Positions 1 to 8,627 of a stretch of 32,826 nt of DNA are shown here, in pieces; positions within the stretch are counted from its first letter, which is position 1; each line of letters starts with the position of its first letter. The stretch spans positions 1 through 32,826 of the forward strand of contig JAUXGW010000009.1 of NCBI GenBank assembly GCA_030621865.1, written 5' to 3'. Position numbers and translations under genes: made by a program. Source of the stretch: Actinomycetes bacterium (GTDB lineage: Bacteria > Actinomycetota > Acidimicrobiia > Acidimicrobiales > Microtrichaceae). The notes beneath the pieces were generated by a model. The model had not been told where the DNA came from, searched no databases, and was given only the letters and a program-made list of their open reading frames with translations.

Positions 1-927
1 CTGCAGCCCGGCGACACCGTGCTCGGGCTGAGCCTCGACCATGGCGGTCACCTCACGCACGGCTCGCCCGTGAATGTCTCGGGTCGGTTCTACAACTTCA
101 TCTCCTATGGTCTCACTGCCTCGGATGAGCGCATGGACCTCGATCAGCTGCGGGACATCGCGGTGCAGGAGAAGCCGAAGATGATCGTGGCCGGCGCCAC
201 CGCGTACTCGCGGACCATCGATCCGGAGCCGATTCGGGAGATCTGTGACGAGGTGGGTGCCCTGTTCATGTTCGACGCAGCGCACATCGCAGGACTGATC
301 GCGGGCGGCGCACATCCGAATCCAGTGGGCGTGGCCGACATCGTGACCTTCACCACCCACAAGACACTGCGGGGTCCCCGTGGCGGATGCATTCTGAGCA
401 CCGAAGAACACGCCGCCGCCATCGACAAGGCGATCTTCCCCGGGTTGCAGGGTGGTCCACTGGAGCACGTCATCGCAGCCAAAGCCGTGGCCTTCAAAGA
501 AGCATCACATCCCAGTTTCAGCGACTACGCCGCCCAGATCGTGACCAATGCCCGCGCCTTGGCCGACTCGCTCGGCGGACACGGATTCCGGCTGGTATCG
601 GGCGGAACCGACAATCACCTGATGTTGATCGATCTGCGCCCCTTCAATTCAGAACTCACCGGGAAGGAGGCGCAGGTTGCCCTGGACCGGGCGGGGATCA
701 CCCTCAACAAGAACACCATCCCGGACGATCCGCGATCCCCGTTCGTAACCTCCGGACTCAGAATCGGCACTCCGTCGGTGACCACCCAGGGCATGAAGGA
801 ACAGGAGATGGCCCGAATCGGTGATCTGATAGCAAAGGTCCTCGCTGACCCGACTGATGACGCAACGCTTGGTGAGGCCCGTCAAGAGGTGGCCGAACTC
901 TGCGGAGGGTTCGAGCCCTACGCCTGA
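1..927 (+). CDS. glyA: Serine hydroxymethyltransferase, 5'-truncated by window edge
   Basis: PLP enzyme interconverting serine plus tetrahydrofolate with glycine plus methylene-tetrahydrofolate in the cytoplasm. The reading frame is open from base 1, so the first roughly 110-120 residues lie outside the window. Visible SHMT hallmarks are the DHGGHLTHG stretch near the start, the DAAHIAG segment, and the Schiff-base lysine in [14 protein letters not shown] (Lys codon 361-363). Further on are the glycine-rich FPGLQGGP loop and a C-terminal domain with GLRIGTP. The stop is at 925-927. It lies 18 bp upstream of wecA on the same strand, so the two are probably co-transcribed. The family assignment is secure; only the start cannot be seen. 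Confidence 0.97.
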   Translation: MQPGDTVLGLSLDHGGHLTHGSPVNVSGRFYNFISYGLTASDERMDLDQLRDIAVQEKPKMIVAGATAYSRTIDPEPIREICDEVGALFMFDAAHIAGLIAGGAHPNPVGVADIVTFTTHKTLRGPRGGCILSTEEHAAAIDKAIFPGLQGGPLEHVIAAKAVAFKEASHPSFSDYAAQIVTNARALADSLGGHGFRLVSGGTDNHLMLIDLRPFNSELTGKEAQVALDRAGITLNKNTIPDDPRSPFVTSGLRIGTPSVTTQGMKEQEMARIGDLIAKVLADPTDDATLGEARQEVAELCGGFEPYA

Positions 928-945
928 TCAGGCGCAGCTTCTGAC

Positions 946-2037
946 GTGACCGCCTATCTGATCGTCCTGGCCGCAGCAGCGGTATCCACTGCCGTGGCGG
1001 TGATCCCGCTCCGGGTGCTTTCGCGTCGGGCGGACGCGATGGCCCATCCGTCGGATCGCTCGGTTCACGCACACGCAACGCCAATCCTTGGTGGCACGGC
1101 GCTTCTGATCGGCCTGCTGGTGGGGATCGGCGTGGCAGCGATGCTCCCTGACTTCGACGCAGTGTTCGTCACGCCGAGCAACATCCTGGGTGTCGTCGCC
1201 GCCGCCATCGTGATGTGGCTGACCGGCCTGGTCGACGATCTCCGCGACATCTCACCGCCGGCCAAGGTCGCGGGGATGGTCCTGTCGGGATCGATCCTCA
1301 CTCTGGTGGGCCTCACCATCATCTACTTCCGCGTGCCCTTCCTGGGCTTCACCGTGCTGCCGGCAGACCTGTCCGCGTTGGTTACGGTGTTGTGGGTGGT
1401 CGGAATGGCCAACGCGGTCAACCTGATCGATGGCCTCGATGGCCTGGCGGCGGGGATCGTTGCCATTGCCTCCGGCGCCTTCTTCTTCTACGGATACCAA
1501 TTGCTCGACGTCGGTGTTCTGGACCCTTCCAACGTCGGGCCGCTGGTGGCGATTGTCACGGCCGGAGCCTGCATCGGATTCCTTCCGTTCAATTTCAACC
1601 CCGCAAGCATCTTCATGGGGGACAGCGGAGCCCTGTTGCTCGGGTTGCTCCTGGCATCGTCGACAGTTGCCGTGGGAGGCCAGTCGGATGACCCGTTCTC
1701 CGGTCAGGCCTGGTTCTTCTTCGCTCCGTTGGTGATCCCGCTCGTGATCCTCGCGGTGCCTCTTCTGGATACGGTGCTGGCCATTGTTCGCAGGGCCCGC
1801 CAGAGGCGCGGTGTGGCCAGCGCCGACAAACAGCATCTGCATCACCGGCTGATGGACCTCGGACATGGTCACCGCCGCGCGGTGCTGATCCTGTGGGCAT
1901 GGACAGCGGTGCTGTCAGGATTTGTGCTCATCCCGGTGTTCACAGGCCGCGGAGACGCCCAGGTTCCGATCGGTCTGGCCGCACTCGCCCTGTTGCTGTT
2001 CACGTTCTTTGCGCCGAGCATCCTCACCCGACGGTGA
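946..2037 (+). CDS. wecA: Undecaprenyl-phosphate GlcNAc-1-phosphate transferase (WecA/TagO/Rfe type)
   Basis: Integral membrane enzyme of the MraY/WecA family that moves a UDP-sugar phosphate (usually GlcNAc-1-P) onto a polyprenyl phosphate, the first step in polysaccharide or arabinogalactan-linker assembly. The 363-residue length is normal. Family motifs are DDLRD (residues 97-101), the Asp-rich NLIDGLDGL (159-167), the GDSGAL block (225-230) and the cytoplasmic HLHHRL motif (297-302) typical of WecA rather than MraY. About ten hydrophobic segments are visible. The GTG start at 946 follows glyA by 18 bp. In Mycobacterium the orthologue (rfe) directly precedes the atp operon; here a transporter module intervenes. 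It converges on the amidohydrolase across only 25 bp. Confidence 0.93.
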   Translation: MTAYLIVLAAAAVSTAVAVIPLRVLSRRADAMAHPSDRSVHAHATPILGGTALLIGLLVGIGVAAMLPDFDAVFVTPSNILGVVAAAIVMWLTGLVDDLRDISPPAKVAGMVLSGSILTLVGLTIIYFRVPFLGFTVLPADLSALVTVLWVVGMANAVNLIDGLDGLAAGIVAIASGAFFFYGYQLLDVGVLDPSNVGPLVAIVTAGACIGFLPFNFNPASIFMGDSGALLLGLLLASSTVAVGGQSDDPFSGQAWFFFAPLVIPLVILAVPLLDTVLAIVRRARQRRGVASADKQHLHHRLMDLGHGHRRAVLILWAWTAVLSGFVLIPVFTGRGDAQVPIGLAALALLLFTFFAPSILTRR

Positions 2038-2062
2038 CTTGGTCGTCCGGGAGCACGGTGAG

Positions 2063-3826
2063 TCAGTCGCCCACGAGCACGGTGTCTGTGTCAACGCCCG
2101 AGCGCAGGATCTTTCCCGAGGTCGTGCCGTTGAACTGTCCGTCGGTCACAGTTTCGACTCCACCGAGAAACACGTGGCGAATACCAGCCGAGTCGGAATG
2201 GAGCCTTGACTCCCCGGCGGGGAGATCCGCCACCATGGTGAGGATCTCCGAGTCGATTGTTTCCGGATCGAAGACCACGAGGTCCGCGTGGGCCCCAACG
2301 GCCAGAACGCCGCGGTCCCGCAGTCCGAACAGCTCGGCCGGAACCTGGGTGAGCATCTGCACTGCCCGTTCCAGCGACACGAGCTTGCGGCCGCGCAGGC
2401 AGTCAGCGAGGAATCGGGTCGGATAACCGGAACCCATCATGCGGTCGAGGTGGGCTCCGGCGTCTGAGCCGCCGAGCATCACCGATGGGTGACCCCAGGC
2501 CTCCTGGCGCAGATCCCATGACTCGGGATCATTGTCGGTTGCACCCGGCCACAGAATCGTCTGCAGGTCATCCTCGAGAACCACGTCGAGCAGGGTGTCG
2601 AAGGGATTGTCGTCGCCACGTTCGGTGGCGATGTCGCCCACTTTGCGCCCTGAAAGGCCTGCAGTGGCCCCGCTGAATGTGTCACCGATCACGTAGATGT
2701 CCCATCCAGTGAGCCGGGCGAACACTCCGGCATCGGGTGAGGCGGCGCGTTCCTGCATGAATTTGCGGACCTCCGGATCGCGCAGCTTCTCCATCCGATC
2801 CGCGAGTGGCAGACCGAGAATGTCGCCCCAGTCCGGAAGCAGGTTGAGCGCACAGAAGTTGAGGAAGCTCATGTTCATGGGGACGATCACAGGCATGGTG
2901 AGAGCCACCACCCTGGCTCCCTCGTCGGCGCAATGGTCCATTGCCGCGATCTGATTCCGGTATCGCTCCGGCGCATGGGAATCCACCGTCAGCACGTTCC
3001 AGTTCAAGGGTCGTTTGCCCGTCTTGGAGAACTGGATCATGAACTCGACTTCTTCAGGTTCGAATCCGTCGAGACAGCCATCGGATGCAAATTCCAGAGT
3101 GGTGCCCTCATGCTGTGACACAACTTCGGCCAGGGCGAGGACTTCGGACTCGGTGGCCCAGCGCGAAGCGACCGGCTCGCCGGCGCCATCGGAATGCGTG
3201 CGCGCACGGGTGGTGGAGAATCCCATGCCGCCGGCAGCCAGGCTCTCGCCCAACAGCTCGCGCATGGCCTCGATCTGGTCCGGTGTGGCTTCGTTGCCAA
3301 CAGAATCCTCACCCATAACCTCCCGGCGGATTGCGCAGTGGCCAACCAGGAATCCGGCGTTGACACCGATGTTTCCATCAAGGCGATTGAGGTAATCGCC
3401 CGTTGATGACCACTTCCAGTCGACTCCCTCAGCCAGTGCAGCGAGCGGCATCCCTTCAACCCTGGCCATCATCCTGGCTGTGTACTCGCCATCGCCCGGA
3501 CGAACCGGGGCAAGGGTGAATCCGCAGTTGCCCGCAATCACGGAGGTGACTCCATGGATGCTCGAAGGTGAGGCGGAAGGATCCCAGAGAAGTTGTGCGT
3601 CGTAGTGGGTGTGCGGATCGATGAAACCCGGGCAGACCACGAGTCCTTCACCATCGATGGTTCGCCTTGCTCCGGTCACAGTTCCGGGTTCCGCCATCGC
3701 AGTTATGCGGCCCTCGGTCACGGCGAGGTCCCCGGCGCGTGGTTCGCTGCCGGTTCCATCAACGATCAGGACTCCACTGATCAAGAGATCGACGCTGCCG
3801 CTGTCGGTTGGTGCTTCACCTGACAT
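2063..3826 (-). CDS. Amidohydrolase of the N-acyl-D-amino-acid deacylase (COG3653) family
   Basis: Cytoplasmic metal-dependent hydrolase of the amidohydrolase superfamily, 587 residues, which is slightly longer than classical D-aminoacylases. It shows the N-terminal beta-sandwich strand (DLLISGVLIVDGTG), the metal-binding HxH in DPHTHYD (His72, His74), the bridging-Cys motif GNCGFTLAP (Cys101) and the catalytic-Asp block GGSDAGAH (Asp455). A C-terminal ADLVVFDP strand closes the sandwich. The two downstream His-containing motifs usual in D-aminoacylases (SHxRxE-like and SHHK-like) are not recognisable: the corresponding region reads LEFASDG and LNWNVL. The substrate is therefore uncertain. 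ATG start at 3826. It is divergent from the Liv-type transporter and shares a palindromic site with it, suggesting that it processes the imported compound. Confidence 0.88.
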   Translation of the reverse strand: MSGEAPTDSGSVDLLISGVLIVDGTGSEPRAGDLAVTEGRITAMAEPGTVTGARRTIDGEGLVVCPGFIDPHTHYDAQLLWDPSASPSSIHGVTSVIAGNCGFTLAPVRPGDGEYTARMMARVEGMPLAALAEGVDWKWSSTGDYLNRLDGNIGVNAGFLVGHCAIRREVMGEDSVGNEATPDQIEAMRELLGESLAAGGMGFSTTRARTHSDGAGEPVASRWATESEVLALAEVVSQHEGTTLEFASDGCLDGFEPEEVEFMIQFSKTGKRPLNWNVLTVDSHAPERYRNQIAAMDHCADEGARVVALTMPVIVPMNMSFLNFCALNLLPDWGDILGLPLADRMEKLRDPEVRKFMQERAASPDAGVFARLTGWDIYVIGDTFSGATAGLSGRKVGDIATERGDDNPFDTLLDVVLEDDLQTILWPGATDNDPESWDLRQEAWGHPSVMLGGSDAGAHLDRMMGSGYPTRFLADCLRGRKLVSLERAVQMLTQVPAELFGLRDRGVLAVGAHADLVVFDPETIDSEILTMVADLPAGESRLHSDSAGIRHVFLGGVETVTDGQFNGTTSGKILRSGVDTDTVLVGD

Positions 3827-3854
3827 TTTCGCTTGGACTCCCGAGGTTGCGTGG

Positions 3855-3875
3855 AATCTGACGGTCTGTCAGATT
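3855..3875. promoter_or_regulatory. Perfect inverted repeat, candidate operator between divergent amidohydrolase and transporter
   Basis: Half-sites AATCTGAC (3855-3862) and GTCAGATT (3868-3875) are exact reverse complements around a 5-nt spacer GGTCT. A smaller nested palindrome, TCTG-T-CAGA, spans 3865-3873. A further half-site-like GTCAGA lies at 3890-3895. The site is 28-48 bp upstream of the amidohydrolase start and about 120 bp upstream of the binding-protein start. Its size and symmetry fit a dimeric TetR- or GntR-type repressor. No regulator gene lies in the window. Confidence 0.6.
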
Positions 3876-3993
3876 TGTGCACCAATCGTGTCAGACGCTT
3901 TGCAGTAATGTCGAGCGAACGACGCCACACAAATGGTTGACCCGCAGTTGACGTCCAACAGCCAAATGGGGAACAACCGAATATGGGGGAACA

Positions 3994-5424
3994 ATGAGGA
4001 AGTCACTCAGATGGGTCGCTGCGCTTGTGGCCGTGATCACTTTTGCCGGCGCTTGTAGCGCCAAGAACGGCGATGACAGCGCCAGCGAGGATGAGTCCTC
4101 GGCTTCGGAAGAGTCGGCCGAGAAGGATTCAGCCACTGACTTCGGCACACTCGACGGGCCTTGCGGCGATGGTGACTACACGGTCAATGCCGATGAGGCC
4201 GGAATCGGCGCAGACAAGCTCTATCTGGCCGCGGCGAATGACCGCAGCGCCACAATTCGTCCGGGCCTGAACAAGGAGCTCTGGGACACCTCCGTTGCGT
4301 TCACCGAATGGTGCAACTCCGTGGGTGGCATCGGGGGACTCGAGATCGAGCTGATCGACATGGATGGCCAGCTGCTCGAGGTGGAATCCGCCATGGTGAA
4401 TACCTGTAACGACGCATTCATGATGGTTGGTGGCGGCCTCGTCCAGGATCAGTTGGAGTTCACGGACAAGCCCGAGAGCGACTTCCACCTGTGTGGCATG
4501 GCCGACGTTCCCGGATTCGCAGTTTCTCCCGAAAAGGCTGATTCCAACGGACAGATCCAGGCGATTCCACACCCATCCGACGAGATCACTGCCTCTCAGA
4601 TGATTGCCCTGAAGGAAGTGCACCCGGAAGCCGCTGAGAAGATGGCCGAGGTCTGGGGCGATCTCCCCTCGATGGAGGCAATCAAGAACCAGAGCGTTGC
4701 CATCATGGAGGAGCAGGGCATCGAGAACGTCGGTGTCTTCTCCTACCCGATCACCGGCCTCGAGGACTGGACTCCACTGGCACAGCAGATCATCAGCAGT
4801 GATGCCGGTTCACTCCACTTCGTGGGTGAGCCGACCAATCTCGGCAACCTTGTGTCCAAGCTTCGCGAGCAGGGCTGGGAAGGTGTTCCCGTTGTCGAGA
4901 CCAACTCCTATGACCCGGTCTATCTGGAATCCACCACTCCCGCCAGCGCGGCTGAGGGTTCGTTCATTCGTTCGGTGTTCCACCCGTTCGAAGAGGCTTC
5001 GGAGTGGCCGGCCGTTCAGCAGTATCTGGACATACTCGAAGAGGCAGTGCCCGAGCACAAGGAGCGGGCACTCCTCGGAATGCAGGGTTTCAGCGCCTGG
5101 TTGTTGTTCGCCGAGGCGGCCAACGACTGTGCCGCCGGCAACGACAATGAGCTCACAAGGGATTGTGTGCTGTTCGCTGCTGATGACATCAACGCCTGGA
5201 CCGGTGGCGGACTGCACTCGGAAATGGATCCGGGTGGTGTCGGTGCCACTCCACCCGCTTGTGAACTCCAGCTTGGTGTGCTCGACGGCGAGTTCGTTCG
5301 TGTCTTTCCCGAACTCGGCAGCGACGACGACGATGGTGACGGCTTCAACTGCCCAGATGACGCCGAGGTGTCCGTTCCTGCCAACGAAGGACTCGGCGTC
5401 GTCGATCCGGATCGGGCGATCTGA
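3994..5424 (+). CDS. Branched-chain amino acid-type ABC transporter substrate-binding lipoprotein
   Basis: Extracytoplasmic solute receptor of the LivJ/Peripla_BP_6 class, 476 residues. It has a basic N-terminus, a hydrophobic signal segment and a lipoprotein-like cysteine at residue 21 (FAGAC; the -3 position is Ala rather than Leu, so the lipobox is imperfect). A Ser/Glu/Asp-rich linker (about residues 22-48) follows, then two alpha/beta lobes with segments such as WCNSVGGIGG and GVPVVETNSYDP. The tail contains an Asp-rich SDDDDGDGFNCPDD stretch resembling an EF-hand or thrombospondin-3-like calcium loop. The ATG at 3994 is preceded by GGGGGA. It is first in the operon with the permease and ATPases. 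The ligand is unknown; amino acids, amides or N-acyl amino acids are possible. Confidence 0.88.
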   Translation: MRKSLRWVAALVAVITFAGACSAKNGDDSASEDESSASEESAEKDSATDFGTLDGPCGDGDYTVNADEAGIGADKLYLAAANDRSATIRPGLNKELWDTSVAFTEWCNSVGGIGGLEIELIDMDGQLLEVESAMVNTCNDAFMMVGGGLVQDQLEFTDKPESDFHLCGMADVPGFAVSPEKADSNGQIQAIPHPSDEITASQMIALKEVHPEAAEKMAEVWGDLPSMEAIKNQSVAIMEEQGIENVGVFSYPITGLEDWTPLAQQIISSDAGSLHFVGEPTNLGNLVSKLREQGWEGVPVVETNSYDPVYLESTTPASAAEGSFIRSVFHPFEEASEWPAVQQYLDILEEAVPEHKERALLGMQGFSAWLLFAEAANDCAAGNDNELTRDCVLFAADDINAWTGGGLHSEMDPGGVGATPPACELQLGVLDGEFVRVFPELGSDDDDGDGFNCPDDAEVSVPANEGLGVVDPDRAI

Positions 5425-5457
5425 GCGCCGGGCAACCGAGCGACCTGATCGGTTGAT

Positions 5458-7869
5458 GTGGACAAATTCCTTCAGTTCACGGTTCTAGGCCTTTCCCAGG
5501 CGGCGATCTTCGCGATCGCCGCCTCGGGGTTGGTTGTGACCTACAGCACTTCGGGCATTTTCAACTTTGCCCACGGTGCGTTCGGAATGATGGCCGCCTT
5601 CATGTACTGGCAGGTGCATGTGGCCTGGGACGTTCCCACCTGGCCCGCCTTCTTCCTGGTCGTGTTCATCATCGCCCCATTGTTCGGGGCCTTCATCGAA
5701 CGCGTCATCATGCGCGGCATCGAGGACGCGCCCGAAGTGGTGAAGATCGTGGTCACGGTCTCCCTCATGGTTGCACTGCTGTTCCTGGCGATAGCCATCT
5801 GGCCCCAGGATGTGGCCCACCCGGTTGGGGCTCTGGTTGAAGGAGGTCAGCTCGAAATCGCGGGCGTGGTCCTGCCCAATCAGAGGTTGATGATCATTGG
5901 CGTGGCCATTGCGGTGGCCATCGGCCTCTGGCTGTTGCTCAAGGCGACCCGACTCGGCGTTGCGATGCGTGCCGTGGTGGATGACCGCTCGCTCCTTCAG
6001 CTGAACGGTGGTCGGCCCGCTCGTACCGCAATGATGTCGTGGGCCATCGGTGCCGGACTGGCAGCGATATCCGGCGTGCTGCTGGCAGCCGAGCAGCCAC
6101 CTTCGGCGATCACCCTGACCTTCCTGGTGGTGAACGCGTATGCCGCAGCCGTGGTTGGCCGACTTCGCAGCCTTCCGGGGGCCTTCCTGGGCGCTGTCAT
6201 CCTGGGCTTGGCCGTGTCGTACACCGCTGCCTACCTGCCGTCGGATGCCTCCATCGGCTCGTTCAGTCTCTCCAATCTCCCGCGCGCGGTGCCAGCAATC
6301 ATGTTGTTCATCGTGATCGTGGCTCAACCGGAGGCCCGACTTCGGGCACACACCACCATCCGGACCCGTGTGGTCGGCGTGCCGACTCAGCGAACGGCGG
6401 CGATCGGTGCCTTGGTTCTGGTGCTGGGAACGGCGGCAATCGGATCGATGATTGCCGGGCCTGACCTGCCTCTGGTTTCCAAGGCTCTCTGGTTCGGCCT
6501 CATCACGGTCTCACTGGTCCCGCTCACTGGTTATGCGGGCCAGGTTTCGTTGGCTCAACTCACCTTCACCGGCATCGGCGCCCTGGCCATGGCCGAATGG
6601 GGCGCCAACGGTTCACCGTTTGCGGTGATGTTGTCCATTGGGCTTTGTGCGCTGGTGGGAGCAGTCGTCGCTTTGCCGGCGTTGCGACTGACTGGCATCT
6701 ATCTGGCGCTGGCCACAGCGGCCTTTGCGATTTTCTGTACCTGGATGGTGTTCAGCCAGTCCTCACTTCTGGTGGGTGGAACCGTTGCAGTCCCACCCCT
6801 GAGCATCTTCGGTTGGACTGCCGACACACAGTTCAAGCAACTGATGGTCACTGCCGTGGTCTTCGCGATCATTGCGAACATCCTGGTTCTGCTTCGTCGC
6901 AGTGCATGGGGTAGACGCCTGACCGCAATGAGGGACTCGCCGGTAGCCTGCGCAACGCTCGGTCTCAACCTGACCTCGACCAAGGTGGGAGTATTTGCGC
7001 TTTCCGCTGCCATTGCAGGTTCTGCCGGTGCAATCGCCGGCCGCAGTTTCGTCTCGGATGACTTTGGGCTCACTCCGTCATTGCAGGTGACGATGCTCGC
7101 CGTGGTGGGTGGTGTCGGCTCCATTGGAGGTGCCCTGTTGGGAGGTTTGCTTCTGGGCATGTTCCCGATCGGATCCTCGGTCTTCGCTGCAAACGCGATT
7201 GGCGTGTTCCGGTTCGTCACTGTCCCGGTCACCAAGGTCATCACGATCATGCCCGGGTTCATGGGAATCGGCATGGGTCGGAACCCGGATGGCGCTGCGT
7301 CCGAGATTGCACGCAGCTACAAGTCGCTGATCGAATCCGTTCCGGCCTCAGTGGTGACAGCGCTCGCCTTCGTGATCCTGTGGATGTCGGCTCGCCTCGA
7401 GTACATCTCCAACTGGGACTTCTTTGCCGGAGTGCTGGTGATCCTGCTTGCGGTGATGCCGCTCATCGGCTCGATTCTGCCGCCACCGGGTGTTCAGGTT
7501 GCGGGCCGCCGACTTGCCGCCGGGTTGTGGCTCGTGTTTGCGCTTCTGATCACGGTGGTTCTGCCCTGGGAAACCCTGGTCGAGTCCAACGGATTCCGTA
7601 TCCTGCTCATGCTCGTGTGGGCCGGGGTCGTGGCGAGCATCGCTGTCGGCGTCCATGGAGCCGTGGACCTCGAGGCGCTGGGTATGGGCACAGACACCGC
7701 TGCTGAGATCGAGAGTCCCGATTTGATGGGCTTCGGCACCGAGATCACGCGTGCCGATGCCCAGTTGGCTGCTCGCGCGATCGGCCTCGACGGCGAACTC
7801 GACCGGCCCGACACGGGTTCCACGGCTGTGACGCACGCTCGCTCGGGTGTGGAGGTTGGTTCCACATGA
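5458..7869 (+). CDS. Fused LivH-LivM branched-chain amino acid ABC permease with extra C-terminal membrane domain
   Basis: Inner-membrane pore of the importer, 803 residues combining both permease subunits. Residues 1-295 are LivH-like (GLVVTYSTSGIFNFAHGAFG near residues 25-43; the cytoplasmic-loop ERVIMR). Residues about 315-615 are LivM-like (GYAGQVSLAQLTFTGIGA at 358-375; LRLTGIYLALAT at 409-420; the EAA-like RDSPVACATLGLN loop at 492-504). A third part (about 620-803) has some four further hydrophobic segments and a soluble tail ending at residue 803; this is not part of standard LivM. Start GTG at 5458 has only a weak upstream ribosome-binding site. The stop overlaps the livG start by 4 bp (ATGA), indicating translational coupling. 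Confidence 0.92.
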   Translation: MDKFLQFTVLGLSQAAIFAIAASGLVVTYSTSGIFNFAHGAFGMMAAFMYWQVHVAWDVPTWPAFFLVVFIIAPLFGAFIERVIMRGIEDAPEVVKIVVTVSLMVALLFLAIAIWPQDVAHPVGALVEGGQLEIAGVVLPNQRLMIIGVAIAVAIGLWLLLKATRLGVAMRAVVDDRSLLQLNGGRPARTAMMSWAIGAGLAAISGVLLAAEQPPSAITLTFLVVNAYAAAVVGRLRSLPGAFLGAVILGLAVSYTAAYLPSDASIGSFSLSNLPRAVPAIMLFIVIVAQPEARLRAHTTIRTRVVGVPTQRTAAIGALVLVLGTAAIGSMIAGPDLPLVSKALWFGLITVSLVPLTGYAGQVSLAQLTFTGIGALAMAEWGANGSPFAVMLSIGLCALVGAVVALPALRLTGIYLALATAAFAIFCTWMVFSQSSLLVGGTVAVPPLSIFGWTADTQFKQLMVTAVVFAIIANILVLLRRSAWGRRLTAMRDSPVACATLGLNLTSTKVGVFALSAAIAGSAGAIAGRSFVSDDFGLTPSLQVTMLAVVGGVGSIGGALLGGLLLGMFPIGSSVFAANAIGVFRFVTVPVTKVITIMPGFMGIGMGRNPDGAASEIARSYKSLIESVPASVVTALAFVILWMSARLEYISNWDFFAGVLVILLAVMPLIGSILPPPGVQVAGRRLAAGLWLVFALLITVVLPWETLVESNGFRILLMLVWAGVVASIAVGVHGAVDLEALGMGTDTAAEIESPDLMGFGTEITRADAQLAARAIGLDGELDRPDTGSTAVTHARSGVEVGST

Positions 7870-8627
7870 GCACACTCGAGGTCTCGGATCTCACGGTACG
7901 ATTCGGTGGCAATCTGGCCGTCAGCAAGGTTTCCCTGTCGGTGGCGGGCGGGGAGATAGTTGGACTGATCGGACCGAACGGCGCAGGCAAGACCACCGTG
8001 TTCAATGCGGTTTCAGGCGTGGTTACCCCGACCTCGGGGAAAGTTGCCCTGGCCGGTCGTGACATCTCCAAACTGCCGACCTACAAACGTGCGCGGGCGG
8101 GTCTCGGACGAACCTTCCAGCGGCTCGAGGTGTTTTCATCCCTTTCGGTTCGCGGCAACGTGCAGGTTGGCCTGGAAATTCGCAAGTCCTGGTCACGGCG
8201 GGGTGGTTGTGATCGGCAGTACCTGGCTGACGGCGCTGATCTCAGCGCTGACGGCGAGGTGTCGCTGATCCTGGACCGGTTGGACCTGTTGGGTCTGGCC
8301 GACGAGGTCGTCGGTGCGCTGCCCACCGGTCAGGCCCGCCTCGTGGAACTTGGGCGCGCGTTGGCCGCCCGGCCGTCGATCCTTCTGCTGGATGAGCCGG
8401 CTTCGGGCCTGGACGAGAACGAAACCACACGTTTCGGGGAATTGCTCCGCTCCCTGAGTGAAGCCGGGCTGGGGATTCTGCTGGTCGAACACGACGTTGG
8501 ACTGGTGATGGAGGTTTGCGACAGCCTCCACGTGCTTGATTTCGGATCGGTGATCGCGTCGGGTGACGCAGACGAGGTGCGCAACAATGCCGCGGTGGTC
8601 GATGCATATCTGGGAGCCGGAACATGA
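7866..8627 (+). CDS. livG: Branched-chain amino acid-type ABC transporter ATP-binding protein (LivG)
   Basis: Cytoplasmic ATPase subunit powering the LivHM permease, 253 residues, typical of the family. Walker A GPNGAGKT lies at residues 36-43, the Q-loop region around GRTFQR (81-86), Walker B LLLDE at 173-177 and the switch His in VEHD. The ABC signature, normally LSYGQQ or similar, reads LPTGQARLVELGRAL (153-157 PTGQA), a degenerate version. LivG features include the early GRTFQRLEVF motif. The start overlaps the permease stop and its own stop overlaps livF, both as ATGA. It is assigned as LivG rather than LivF because of the GRTFQ motif and its position before the second ATPase. Confidence 0.93.
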   Translation: MSTLEVSDLTVRFGGNLAVSKVSLSVAGGEIVGLIGPNGAGKTTVFNAVSGVVTPTSGKVALAGRDISKLPTYKRARAGLGRTFQRLEVFSSLSVRGNVQVGLEIRKSWSRRGGCDRQYLADGADLSADGEVSLILDRLDLLGLADEVVGALPTGQARLVELGRALAARPSILLLDEPASGLDENETTRFGELLRSLSEAGLGILLVEHDVGLVMEVCDSLHVLDFGSVIASGDADEVRNNAAVVDAYLGAGT

